Assembly: GCF_003073045.1 (NCBI RefSeq)
Contig: NC_037603.1
Coordinates: 13,708,192 to 13,772,191 of the forward strand
Reading direction: 5' to 3'
Length of the DNA stretch: 64,000 nt
DNA from: Pomacea canaliculata
Taxonomy: Eukaryota > Mollusca > Gastropoda > Architaenioglossa > Ampullariidae
The position numbers and the translations under genes were made by a program. The stretch's first letter is position 1. Every line of letters begins with the position of its first letter. Shown in pieces: positions 1-11,230 of this stretch. Below the pieces are notes generated by a model, which had not been told where the DNA came from, searched no databases, and saw only the letters and a list, made by a program, of their open reading frames with translations.

Positions 1-717
1 CAAAAGAAACAAAGTCTCTTTAAAGTTATCATCATAGTTTATTCTTTGTTAGCCTTTTAAATGACTCGTTAACCATATTCTAGGCATTTTAAAGTTCTAG
101 AATTCCATTTAAAGTTCAGACATAATCTTTATTGAGTTACTCTTAATACGTCCTAACCAGATCATTACTATAATCATTAATTTTTAGTCTTGATGTCTAA
201 ACAAAGTTGTGTACTCTTTTGATTGTTTAAATATGGTTAATGAGAACACAAAAGATTAAATACCATTTCTGTCCCAAATTTCTTCTTAGGCAAACAAAAA
301 CATTCTACAAATATAAATTTAGACTACGAGCAATTTTAAAACAAATAGTAAGCTGTTGCAACGAAATTTTCATACTCTCGCGCAAATTTTTAATTAAATC
401 CATTTTTTCGATGGATAACAATTAAAATTATGTATTTTATCACACAAAGTTTTTTACGTTTTCCTGAAGACGAATTTTCAAAGCAGTCTACTCATGGTAA
501 AGCGACAGAGCAAAAGAACCAAAAAAATTATGCATGGTTGATGCTGAATGAGTTCTACTCGGTTATTATTTTCCATAATGTAACATTGACAACTAAAATA
601 GATGTGACATTCAAAACAGTTTTAGTATCCGCATCTCTTAAATTTTATGTTAATAAAGAAAAGCACAGACAGGATCCCAAGTTCTGAATGTGATTTGTAT
701 CATCCCAGATATGATGC
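1..717. other. 3' flank of gene A, no gene seen
   Basis: AT-rich sequence downstream of the stop of gene A. AATAAA read on the minus strand (near 128-133) could end its transcript. The open frames at 240-425 and 430-687 lack splice logic, family similarity or codon bias and are not supported as genes. Confidence 0.4.
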
Positions 718-2587
718 TCAGAAACCCTGAAAGTACTCGGCAAGATTTCCATCATTTCGGTTGAATGTGATCGTGGCATGATTACCTTCAAATTTTATGC
801 TACCCTGTGACAAAGAAAAGAAACTTCAACAATATATTACGATTTGCCCTATTATGAGACAAAGTTTACAGCTTATTTCTTTCTCGTATTATAAACTCGT
901 TTTTATCTTTTGTCAGAGAGCATTACTTTATGTCTTACCTGAAAAAAATTACATCTTCGTGTATACATTTCACTTTTGCACTCGAGTAATATGGTACCAC
1001 TTTGAATGAAAAAATAAAACAATAAAACTGAATTGAAGGTATGACACCACGTCCTCTGAAAAATTTGTAAATAAAGGGGCCTAAAGAAACCAAATGGTTG
1101 TGGTCTATTTTGTTTCGATCCTCAAAGTTTAATTTGTTTGTGTTGAGATGTATATTGTATCAAAAGGTCATACATGATCGCCAGATTTTTCAACATAAAG
1201 TCATGCCTCATGATGAGGACAATTGTGTAAGTTTAATTGGTGCTGTAAGTGTCAGTGATAAAGAATATATAAATATATCTGAAAATGTTGTATAAAAGAG
1301 AATTTTCACTATGACTTACCGATCCAAGCTGGTTTCTTAGCGGCGCTGGAACATGTCTGGACTGGTACATCACAGCACCAGCTCCATCAATTTGGTAAAT
1401 TTCTCCCCTGAAAGTGTTTACTACACTATATTTATCTGCCTTAATATTTTCAAATGTTACTGTAAATCAGTGATGCCCAACCTTTTTCGGCCTGCGGGCC
1501 ATACGCATTTCCGACATGCGTGTCACGGGGCCGCTTCACCGCAAAAATACAAAAAAGAAAAAAATATAGAGCAGATAACATTTTTATTAGAAACAAGTTG
1601 TACTTACCATTAATTATGTAGTAATTAGTGGGATATTTGAAGTTGTTTTACCGAAACTTCTGAATGTCCGGCCTCATCGTAGAGACACCAAGTTGGAGAA
1701 CTGAATCGAAATGTTCGTCTATCGAAAAAAAGATTGAGAGACGCCCCTACGTAGGGATAAATACTTCTTATTCCTTTTTTTCGGTTTTTTTTAGAGATTC
1801 TTTTTTATTACTAACATGCCAATTTCCTGCACTGTGGGCAGAAGTTTCGCGGGCCGGATGGCACCGCGTCGCGGGCCGGATATGGCCCGCGGGCCGTAGG
1901 TTGGGCATCCCTGATGTAAATGATTGTATAGCTTGGTAGAGGCGCTAGATATAGCAATCTCTCATTATACGTTCACCTTTCTTGCCATGATAGGTTCCAA
2001 CTAGTGAATTAAACAAAATTGATAACTTGAGTCTTAATTTTATGCTCTCTAACTTTTAGAGATTTGTTTTCTTAAACTCTTTAAAGGATTTTTCAGCTCG
2101 CTATATATATATATCTTCATTTGGTAAATATCTCCACTGAAAGTGTTTACTACACTATATTTATCTGCCTTAATATTTAAACATTGTATGAAATACCAGA
2201 AAAATATTTGTGTGTTTATAAGTACAGAAAACATTCCTATACTGTTATCAAATAAAAAAGAATCTTGAGCTTACTTCCAGCCACCACTTCTTGGCTTAGG
2301 AAAAGGTGTGATGGCCCTTGTCAGCTGGACAACTTTCCCATCTCTCACTCCAGCCTGAACTACAAATGAAGAGTTTGCGCTTAGAAACAAGAGATGAACA
2401 GGAGTACCTAGGAAATCATTTCACGATAAACCAAATGATCAGCTGGATGATAATTATGGAAAACTGGCTTCACGATCTGTGGATTGCTCAATAAATGGAA
2501 TTTTCATTACGATACTTCAATACAAAAAAAAAAGAGAAAAAACCAATAAAATTTTAACTTACCAGGTTCACGCTGATTTCCACTCAT
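718..2587 (-). CDS. Family member A: unrecognised ~94-residue protein, 4 coding exons
   Basis: Coding exons on the minus strand are 2563-2587 (ATG, 8 codons), 2275-2359, 1320-1407 and 718-804 (TGA). Every junction has GT/AG and the phases fit (1, 2, 0), giving 94 residues. The first exon reads MSGNQREP. Exon 2 carries the stretch VQAGVRDGKVVQL and ends in a conserved Trp split by a phase-2 intron. Exon 3 has GEIYQIDGAGAVMY and ends QLGS. Exon 4 has ATITFNRNDGNLAEYF. There is no signal peptide, membrane segment or cysteine pattern, so a small cytosolic or nuclear protein is likely. The same plan recurs at 6.9-11.2 kb and 22.2-24.2 kb. I do not recognise the fold; a loose resemblance to a WWE-type layout (Trp, short strands, final strand) is not convincing. 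A hAT element sits 60 bases upstream of exon 3, inside the intron. Confidence 0.72.
1468..1913. mobile_element. Non-autonomous hAT transposon copy
   Basis: 446 bases with terminal inverted repeats: the left end starts CAGTGATGCCCAACCT and the right end, reversed, starts CAGGGATGCCCAACCT. The CAG...CTG ends and GC-rich 'gcgggcc' inner motifs are typical of hAT elements. The 8-base flanks are ctgtaaat and atgtaaat, a target duplication with one mismatch. No transposase frame remains. It lies in the second coding intron of gene A, 60 bases from exon 3. Confidence 0.85.
2119..2178 (-). repeat. Partial duplicate of gene A exon 3 start and its flank
   Basis: This stretch repeats 1391-1450 almost base for base (tttggtaaat...ctgaaagtgtttactacac). 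On the minus strand it carries a second TTTCAG acceptor and the first ~18 bases of exon 3, but no donor follows. It can act only as a decoy acceptor or relic of an exon duplication. Confidence 0.65.
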
Positions 2588-3125
2588 TGTAACTGAAAAA
2601 AATGTTCAACTTATGTAGACCTCTCTTAAAAATCAAAGTTTGGCATTAGAATGTAAGCATCAGTCTATATCTGTTTGCTTATGTTGTCTTATTTTAGTAA
2701 GATAATAACTAAAGATTGAGGGTTAAGCAATCATGATTACCAACTTTATTCCTTTATTTGGCGGTCATTCACTCTAAACTTTGCAGAGCATTTTGTTTTT
2801 ATTTTTAGTTCTTTCGTTGGTTTAGTTGTTTGCGCTTTGTGTGTGGGGGGGCAGCGGGGGTATTTTATCATATACCATTTCGTCTACATCTGTCTGTAAC
2901 CACACACATAATCATTAGTGGCTTCTGATTTGGCTATCGACTCTTTAGATATATTCGACTATTATTTTCTTCTTTATACATAGGTGAGGTGCCGCATCGA
3001 TGTATCAGAATTAGTCTGTCTAGTGTCTAGTGCACACTCCCAGAGAAAACATCAAACACACAGATACTTAACTCCTCGCCTATTGTAGCAATATTCTAGA
3101 GTCGTTAGTTTATAAACACATTTGC

Positions 3126-3322
3126 TAATTGTTATTTGAAATTTAACAGACGTGCTTCATTAAAACAAAGTTAATACAAAAAGAATTTCTCACACAGATG
3201 ACCTTTTTCCACAAATTCAAATTGTTATGTAAAGTTTAACAAACGTGCTTAATTTAAAAAAATTTCAGTGAAACGAATTACTCACAGAGAGGATCTTTTC
3301 CCACTGAAACAAATTCAAAGCT
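3126..3322 (-). repeat. Tandem duplication over the gene A first-exon donor
   Basis: Two ~98-base units (about 3126-3224 and 3225-3322) share tttaaca.acgtgctt, then a CTCACA donor complement, then a gga/tga-cctttt-cca block and an acaaattcaaa end. Each unit contains a donor-like site on the minus strand (GTGAGT and GTGTGAGA). An alternative 5' UTR exon is possible. Confidence 0.5.
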
Positions 3323-3362
3323 GAGCTTGAAGTAGTTGTGTGTACCTCTAGCACCCAGATCA
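3286..3362 (-). other. Non-coding first exon of gene A
   Basis: On the minus strand a donor (CTCT|GTGAGTAA) ends this exon at 3286. The acceptor of the first coding exon (TTTTTTTCAG) is at 2593-2595. The start is inferred from a TATA-like box at 3389-3396, placing transcription start near 3360. No ATG-led frame continues through the exon, so it is taken as 5' UTR. Confidence 0.5.
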
Positions 3363-3385
3363 AAATGGCGTCCTCCCTCATCAAG

Positions 3386-3436
3386 CACCTTATAAACATA
3401 ATGACCTGTCATCGTCGTTCTCCAGTCCACCAATCA
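3386..3436 (-). promoter_or_regulatory. Core promoter of gene A: TATA-like box and inverted CCAAT
   Basis: Read on the minus strand, GTGATTGGTGG (CCAAT at 3430-3434) lies about 35 bases before TTTATAAGG (3389-3396), and the first exon follows. The same GTGATTGG motif precedes the first exons of B (11221-11225) and C (24286-24290). This suggests NF-Y type control shared by the family. Confidence 0.5.
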
Positions 3437-3751
3437 CGTTTCTTATGAAAATTTTTTCCCAATATGTCGCTAGTTAGTGTGAAATAAACTCATTTGCATC
3501 CTGGAGCTGAAAATATCATCCAATCGAATCTTTACAATTTTAGTAAATGATGGTAAGATGATATGTCACTGTTTCATTGGATGAAGTCCTGGTGGTCCCG
3601 TTGTCAGATACGCACGTTTTCTTTGCAGTGAACTGAGAAGCTTTAGCACTCCTGAAGAAATGAAGGATTACTACGCTGGCAGGAAGTGACATGACGTTCA
3701 AGCTCCGCCCCAAAACTTATTTGGTCACTTTTCTTGGTTGATTGACGTGTG

Positions 3752-3759
3752 TGACGTCA
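3752..3759. promoter_or_regulatory. Palindromic CRE (TGACGTCA) upstream of gene A
   Basis: A perfect 8-base CREB/ATF palindrome lies about 360 bases upstream of the TATA-like box of gene A. The match is seen; a functional role is inference. Confidence 0.35.
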
Positions 3760-3929
3760 ATTATTAGTTTCCTACAATAATATTCTAACACGCTTGCCAC
3801 GCCTACATCTCTCCAGATATGGTATGTCTTTTTTTATCCACTTACAAGACACATCAATTGTGCCTCGGTTTGGAGAAATGCCTTATAAATAGTGCATTTC
3901 TATTTTTTTAATTTTTTTTTTATTATTTT

Positions 3930-3985
3930 ATCATTATTATTTTTATTATTATTACTATTTATTATTATTATTATTATTATTATAG
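3930..3985. repeat. ATT/TTA microsatellite
   Basis: Runs of tta/att repeats in the spacer between genes A and B. Confidence 0.8.
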
Positions 3986-4084
3986 AAGAATATGCTAGTA
4001 TTCTTATGAAGTTCTTTTTTTATCTACCAAATAATACTCAAGCTTCGTCTGTTCCTCTCTAGTCAAAACCACGATTGGTCAAAA

Positions 4085-4140
4085 TCAATGGCGCTCACGA
4101 ACGTGGGGCGACGGGGAATCGTGTGCTCGCTTATTGTGGA
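4085..4140. repeat. Dispersed GC-rich repeat, second copy at 48866-48922
   Basis: The block 'atggcgctcacgaacgtggg' followed by gcgacgggg recurs in reverse orientation at 48866-48922 with a few differences. The two copies are 44 kb apart and no gene is recognisable in either. It is part of an unidentified dispersed element. Confidence 0.6.
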
Positions 4141-5960
4141 TGTGAAACCTTAAATGCTTATTAGCAAGATCGGCCAGGGCACCTGCAACTGTTATTCCTA
4201 GCAGTCTGTGATTCAGTTACTTGCATTTATTGTACGTCCACCTGACGAGAATCACTGAGACAATGCCGTTCGTGCGATTGGGTTGCTAGCAACAATGGAG
4301 CCAAAATTTTTCTTCGCTCACAAGGACAGGCATACATACTCATACAGACATTTAACACACAGTTAGGAGTAAAGATACAAGTAGTTAGGATCTCCGTCAA
4401 GAAATTCCAATACTTAAAATTTCTGTGTATATATTAAATAAATAAGTTGGCATCGCAGATTGCAACGAAATGTCCTGGTGGAAGTTCGCTCTTGAGTGAT
4501 AAGAATTGCCATTCATGTTCATTTTTGTCATCAAGTATTATCACTTAAAAATAATGTAGATCCAAGTTTCATTGTACTGTCAGAACCAAAATTATAATGA
4601 GAGGGAAAAATTACACGGAAAATATTATGCAGTCAGTTAATTGATTTTATTCGGCTTAATTTCAATTACAAAGAGTCTAGTTTGAGTGTGTTTTATTGTG
4701 GTAAATGACTGTTAAATGTTCAAAGAAGCATGTAGTGAAGGAAATATTTTATCTTAATGTTAAGCCATTAAAAGGGTGCTATCTTCAGCAACTAATAAAC
4801 CATTTCCATTTCAACAGGCGCACGTTGTTAAAGAAATATGTTGTGCACAGACTCAAGAAGAGAGGGAATGTGACAAGTTTACTGCCGGCAGAGGCTGGGA
4901 GTTACAATGTGACAGTTTTATTTGATAGTTTCCACACTTTAAATCCTTCTTCAACTACTTAAGTGTGTCGGTGTGTTTTCGATAGAATTTATTTCAGCTC
5001 TCTGCTAAACGGAATCGCGTGATATGCACCCTCACTAAAATTTATATTATAGTGTGTGTGTGTGTGGTGTTTGGTGTGTGTGTGAGACAAGACATTTTTT
5101 TGCCAATGACTCATGGTCATTGTGACACAGTGGAGATACAACCATACTGACAATACCAAACAGCATATTCAACAACAATCTATAGACAAATATACATTTT
5201 CATTTAATTTGAACCTAACTATAAGGTCGTCGGGCATTATTGTCTTTCCAAAGGGGCATGACTCATGAGCTTAGCATGTAGAGGACTGTAAGTACCTCTG
5301 AACATGTTTAGAGGACTATAAGTAATTTAATGATTACATGCCAGTTGGCTAAGGAATGAGGGAAACAATGTCTTACATCAGGCTCGAACCTGCAGTGGCT
5401 GGTCGTTGAATTCTTGGATTACACACACAGACTCACACACAAAGAAACTAAAGCCCAAAGCAACTGTCGACGCCCGAACGTCTGACCTGCGGTGACCTCA
5501 CAAGGTGTTGTAACAAGTGCAGAAAGCTCAAGATGCTATTATACATTTTATGTCTATAAAACGATGTATCAAATGTTTATGTTCTGCAACTTGAGCCTCG
5601 CTGCATAGACTTACAAGCTTTATGAGATCTTCCCTTCCATTAACAATTCTGAGACTCGGAATCCCTTTGTTATTTGACTTGCTTTTGAAGACTTTGATAA
5701 CCTAGGCGACTACGTTGAGTTTTCCAACGAAAATATAAAAAAATCATCATATAATAATAAAAATTTAACATAAAAGCTTTCATTATTTTGGTGTAACTAA
5801 TACTTATTAACAACTGTCCTACAGTACATGTTTGCTGGAGTGGAATGCCTGTGCTAAGCATGTCTATGTGTTTGTGTGTTTGAGAGCTTGCATGCCTGTC
5901 TCAGTAACTACTGATTTTTATGTCTTAGTGGTAAAACAATTCAGCAGATGTGGTTAACCA
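4141..5960. other. Spacer between genes A and the Tigger copy
   Basis: No supported gene. A GT microsatellite lies at 5052-5085. A tRNA B-box-like site (GGTTCGAGCCT on the minus strand, near 5378-5390) may mark a worn SINE. The frame at 4705-4962 (85 codons) has no recognisable similarity or splice context and is left out. Confidence 0.4.
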
Positions 5961-5963
5961 CTA

Positions 5964-6446
5964 CAGGTAGTCCTCGACTTACGACGGGGATCCGTTCTCA
6001 CGCGTTTGTCGTAAACCGAATTTCGACGTAAGTCGGATCATACGTTCATACAGTACTGTACCATAATAACAGTACAGTACTGCAAACACTTAGCCTATCC
6101 TAACACAGCAACCTACATAATTATCAATAAACATAAGTACAGTACAATATTGTGCAGTACACTACGCTTTGTTATCACTGTCGCTTTCATAGGAGCAGAT
6201 CTTGTCACGTGTTCAACGATGCGATCTTTATCCTTGATAATCGTAGCGACAGTCGAACGACTAAGTCCTAATGACCTGCAAATTTCTGTTGCTGTTTCCC
6301 CCTTCTCAGATTGCCTTATGATATCCACTTTCACCTCCATGGTGATGGTCTTCCTTTTCTTTGATGCACTGACCTCGTAAGTCGGAATGAGCGTCGTAAC
6401 CACGAAACGACGTAACTCGAGACCGTCGTAACCCGAGGACTACCTG
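5964..6446 (-). mobile_element. Tigger/pogo-type DNA transposon, internally deleted
   Basis: 483 bases bounded by inverted repeats: the left end starts CAGGTAGTCCTCGACTTACG, and the right end reversed starts CAGGTAGTCCTCGGGTTACG. TA target duplications flank it at 5962-5963 and 6447-6448. A minus-strand frame (about 6150-6403) encodes an N-terminal CENP-B/pogo helix-turn-helix, with SASKKRKTITMEVKVDIIRQ followed by SEKGETATEICRSLGLSRST. The DDE catalytic part is absent, so this is a deletion derivative that could move only in trans. It lies between genes A and B. Confidence 0.93.
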
Positions 6447-6923
6447 TACTTTCTACATTAATCGCAGGTGCGAATCGTAGCGGATAATTAATTAACGGAT
6501 GGGTTTTGGAGGCTGAAATTTACAGGTGAGGTCTATGTCGCCTATATCTACTGATATCTGAAAAAAGCAGGTTAGTCTTAACAAGCATACCTGCCGGTGA
6601 ATGTTGTTTATCAGAAATGTCTGGTGAAGAATGTCTGCACTTCGAATTTTGAACTCTTTCATATTAATTGTAAAGGAACTGTACATGGCTGTTTGCTGAA
6701 TAATTACTAGTCTCTAGTTCTTACCCAATATGCAAGATTACAAAAAGATGCAACTTTCAAAATGTTTTATTGTTTAGCATCAACAATAGTTATCTTCAGT
6801 TTCGTGAGAATTAAGACAAGCAAATAGTCCTGAATGTTGATATTTCTTTTTTGCTTCAGTTTCATCTCAGATGTGATATTAAGTCAAGTATTCTTTAATA
6901 TCCCCATCATTGTTATGGAATAT

Positions 6924-9393
6924 TTATGGATATCCAAGAAAGTGATCGCTCAGGTTCCCATCGTTCCTGTTGAATGTGATCGTGGCATAAACACCTGAAA
7001 AACTAATGTTGCCCTGTAAGAAAGTTTAACAATATGTGAGTAATTGCGATCGGCAGTATTATAGACAGAAAATTTACAACTTATTTTCGTCTCTAATTAT
7101 TAGCCAGACTTAATAATTACCTTTGTAATATAGTAATATTTTATATACTAATTAAAAACAAAAACCTTACGTTCAAGAGAAATTTTCTGTATTATCTTTA
7201 TATATTTATTTCACCTCTACTTGCAGTATGCACTTTTTTACACATGGGAGTTCAATTTTTTAATGTTATATCACAACGAGAGTAAAATTTATCCAAAATC
7301 GCCAAATATTTAAAATCCCAACTCATACACAACCTGATGATAAGCAGTGGCTTATCAATTTTATCAATGCTGTATGGCTATTGGAAATAAAACTAGAGAC
7401 TGTATAATGTGAAGGTATCATAATAACAGAGCATTGTTCACTAGGACTTACTGATCCAAGTTGTGGTATCAGCTCTGGTGGAACTTCTCTGGATGCGTAC
7501 AGCACTTCATCAGCTTCAACAATTTGGTAAATGCGTCCTCTGAAATGCGTTTACTACAATATATGTGTCTGCATGGGTAATTTTTTTTATTGTAACTGGT
7601 TTGGCGGAGGTCCTAGAATATGTAGATGTGGGTAGTGTATAGTGTATATGAAGCAACTATTCTATTTTTGTTATCTCTATATAGTAGGATGAATTAACTG
7701 TCAAAATTAAATAAGTAAATGATTACAGAACACAAAAGAAATATTTCTTCTCGCTTTTGACTCTGGCATCATTTCCGGTATTATCTGCTGATAAGTTTAA
7801 ATAACATTCTGGTAATGTAACATTTTAATTTGGCCTTATCACTACAAATTTTATTGTTTCAGTACAACACAATTCCGATACTCTGATAGACTAGAAATAA
7901 TTTTTCGTTCATGTGTGTTATAGTTTTCAATACAGTTATTGTTGTTGTCGTCGTCGTTGTTGTTTTGGTTGCATGTCTATGTGGTTTATTATTTCTGAGA
8001 ATGAAAAAGTGAAAATATTTTTGAGCTTACGTCCATATACCATGACTCCCACGGGGAAAAGGTGTGCTACATCTTTTCAGCTGGACAACATGCCCATCTT
8101 TTACCCCAGCCTGAACTACAAATAAAAGTTTATCTTCCGTCAGACACCAGAGACACACATATGTGTACATGGATAAACCAACCGACCGACTGGATGTTTA
8201 TCATAGCATGCTGGCTTCACGATCATTGAATGGTCTCATAAATGGTATTTCGACTTCAAAATACACAAAGAAGTAGAAAACAAAAGTTGAACTTACCAAG
8301 TTCTACCCTACTTCTAGATGCATTTCCACCCATCGCCCCTGAAAAACATGTTGTACTTGTATCGAACTCTTTTACAAAGTAATGTGAGACAATCATTAGA
8401 ATATAAGTATTCACAGTCTGTGTATGTCTCCATTAACATTTCTGTAAGACTAAGTAAGTCAGTGTATTTAATAAATATTGTTATTTGACGGCCATTTATT
8501 TTTATTTATTTTTATCAATTTAAAAAAATCTGTTCATCCAATTTACTCTATATCTGTAATCACATAAAAACCTTTGTCTCTATTGATTTATCAAGTAAAC
8601 GCAATCAATAATAATAAGAAGAATAAGAACAAATGTCCGAGATGCAAAGATGGAAAAGTAGGGGTAGATCATCTTGTGAAATGAAAGAAAATGGATTTCA
8701 GCAGTTGACCATTCAAACTTGTGTTGCTATTCACAGTCCAAAACTTCAGATGGGTCGTTCTAGTCTACATTCAAAATACAAAAAGAAGTAAAAAAAAAAC
8801 AAAAATTTAACTTACCACGCTGTGTGCTAGATGTATTTCCACCCATCGCCGCTGTAAAACATGTTGCACTTGTATCGAAGTCTTTTACAAATTAATGTGA
8901 GACTGTCATTAGAATATTCACAGTCTGTGTATGTGTGTGTAGTCTCCATTAACATTTTTGCAAGACTAAGTTAAGTCAATGTATTTAACAAACATTGTTA
9001 TTTGACGGAAATTTATTTTTATCTATTTTTATCAATTCAAAAAACTCTGTGCATCCAATTTACTTTATATCTGTAATCACATAAAACCTTGTCTCTGTTA
9101 TAATAAGTAGTAGTAGTAGTAGAACAACAACTTATAGCTCATGTCCGCTGTTAACAAATATCGGAGATACAAAGATGGAAAAGTGAGGAAGGATCATCTT
9201 GTGAAATGAAAGAAAATGGATTTCTGCAGTTGACCATTCAACCTTTTGCTGCTCTTTCACAGACCAAAACTTCAGATGGGTCGTTCTAGTCTACATTCAT
9301 GTAGACTTCAAAATACAAACAGAAGTAAAAAAAACAAAAGTTTAACTTACCACGCTGTGTGCTAGATGCATTGCTAGATGTATTTCCACCCAT
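6924..9393 (-). CDS. Family member B: paralogue of A with three alternative first coding exons
   Basis: Minus-strand coding exons: three candidate first exons 9351-9398 (ATG at 9391-9393), 8816-8851 (ATG at 8844-8846) and 8297-8338 (ATG at 8331-8333), then 8031-8115, 7452-7539 and 6924-7013 (TAA). Phases are 1, 2, 0 as in gene A. With the 8297 exon the protein has 99 residues. Exon 2 reads VQAGVKDGHVVQL and ends in Trp; exon 3 begins GRIYQIVEADEVLY and ends QLGS; exon 4 has ATITFNRNDGNLSDHF. Identity to A is high over exons 2 and 4. Each first exon starts MGGN and has its own acceptor and donor, and all are phase-symmetric, so one or several could be used without losing frame. Function unknown. 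Confidence 0.7.
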
Positions 9394-9718
9394 CGCCCCT
9401 GAAAAACATGTTGCACTTGTATCGAACTCTTTCACAAATCAAGGTGGGACAGCCATTAGAATATAAGTATTCACAGTCTGTGTATGTGTATGTGGTCTCC
9501 ATTAACATTTTTGTAAGACTAAGTAGGTCAATGATCGTTATTTGATGGCAATTCATTTTTATCTTTCTTTTGTAATAGTGTGTGTTTGTGTTGGTTTTGG
9601 GATTGGGGAGCTGAGTGAGAAGGTTGTTGTATTTATCAATTCAAAAAAACTTTGTCTCTGTTGATTTATCAAGTAAACTCAATGATCATAGTCATCATCA
9701 TCATCATCACCAATCACC

Positions 9719-9783
<65 letters not shown>

Positions 9784-9990
9784 ATAATCATTAATCATCA
9801 TCATCATCATAAGTAGTAGTACAAGAACAACTTATAGCTCATGTCCCTGATCACCAGTGCGCTTGACTTTCTGTTAGAAAATATCAGAGATACAAAGATG
9901 GAGAAGTGCGGGCTAGATCATCTTGTGAAAAGAAAGAAAATGGATTTCTGCAGTTGACCATTCAACCTTGTGTTGCTCTTTCATATTAAA
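8270..9990 (-). repeat. Three tandem 0.5-0.7 kb units, each with a copy of gene B first exon
   Basis: Units of about 8270-8765, 8770-9300 and 9305-9990 share a first coding exon (MGGN start, TTAC donor), the block tttacaaa.taatg.gagac, a gtcaatgtatt/attgttatttgacgg block, and the marker gatcatcttgtgaaa (8668, 9193, 9918). The third unit is enlarged by a (CAT)n microsatellite. Segmental tandem duplication created the alternative exons. Confidence 0.8.
9690..9810. repeat. (ATC)n microsatellite
   Basis: About 110 bases of atc/tca repeats with short caatcac interruptions, inside the third gene B unit. Confidence 0.9.
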
Positions 9991-11082
9991 TAATGACCTA
10001 GATGTATGTGGACTGTGGACTGTCAATGTACCAAAGCGACCAAGCGATCTGAGTGAGTCAGCCAACGATGGATTATTATAACCAGTAACTATATACCACA
10101 GTCCTCCTCTTCACATACGTTCAAGAAAAAATGTTTCATAATTTTACATGTAAGTGTATGGTGTGAGTAACACCATTCAAAGCTCTAAGAACTAAATCTT
10201 GTTTTCCTTCCATTGCCGTTAGTACTAAACAGTTCGTGGCGACGAGTAACCCGATCTGTCACATCGGTGTGCAAAAAAGATATTTTTTTTCTTTTGAAAA
10301 CTTGCCTTTCATAGACCCATTAAGAAGAACTCTGAATTTTTTATTTCTGGACTGTTATTTTGACATATAAATTAAAATATTTATTCACACTCTAACATGC
10401 TGTTCACAATGTAACAGAGGACAACAATATCTGAAATGCCGGGTCGGGTCAGGGTGTGGTTGTTTTTGAGGAATCGTTAATATAAATCTGGTTCGCAATG
10501 GTAACAGAATAAAAGACTTAAAACTAAATAATTAATGGTGATTTTATTTCATGTTTAATAGTTAAATTTTACACAAAAAATTGGAGTGGCTGCTGTAATA
10601 TTTCAATTCTCTTTTACAGTCAAGAAAAAATGTCTCTTCTGAAAAAGAACTTTTTTTCTAGGAACGGCAAAATCTTGTAATACTTTCCTGAATTTAGTTT
10701 TTAGACTAAAAATATCCTTTCATCATTAGTGTATGTAAATGTAGGAAAATTATCTTATAATTTTACCCGATAAAATCGTTTTTAGGAAAAATCGCATGAG
10801 TAGTCTCTATTATTACTTAACTGGTGGTCACATTTCATGTCAAACATTTGCTTGATGTGATTTTGCAATTAAACTGTCTTTTTAATTTAAAACAAGCTTT
10901 ATTTTGTATTCATTATACCACAAATATTTTAATGAATGCTAATCTACAATGAAATTGATACAATGCCACACACACACACGTGTACATCTATTTAAGAATG
11001 TAATTTTTTTATTTTAATTAGTACAATAATATATTTTAGTCAATCCTTTTATTTTCAAATGAAGGAATATACGTTTACTTAC

Positions 11083-11190
11083 CAGACTGACAAAAAATCC
11101 AAGAAAACGAGCTGCAAGTGTAAACCAAAGGGCGGGTAGGTGAAATGAAGGCTGCAAAACAAGATGGCTTCGTTTCCACACCTTGGACCT
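11083..11190 (-). other. Non-coding first exon of gene B
   Basis: On the minus strand the exon ends with GTCAGTCTG|GTAAGTAAAC (donor at 11082). Upstream on the same strand are GCCATCTTG and, further, GTGATTGGTGG (CCAAT at 11221-11225), the same order as at gene A (GCCATTTTG and GTGATTGGTGG). The exact start is not visible because no TATA box is clear. Confidence 0.45.
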
Positions 11191-11217
11191 TACACGATGT
11201 ATTCTTTTGGAGATTTT

Positions 11218-11230
11218 CCACCAATCACGA
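11218..11230 (-). promoter_or_regulatory. Inverted CCAAT element of gene B
   Basis: caccaatcacg, an 11-base match to the gene A promoter (3428-3438). It supports duplication of promoter together with gene. Confidence 0.45.

Noticed and set aside
4705-4962. 85-codon frame between genes A and B
   Set aside because: No homology, promoter or splice context that I can see.
9690-9810. CRISPR-like array
   Set aside because: It is a simple (ATC)n microsatellite without spacers, in animal DNA.
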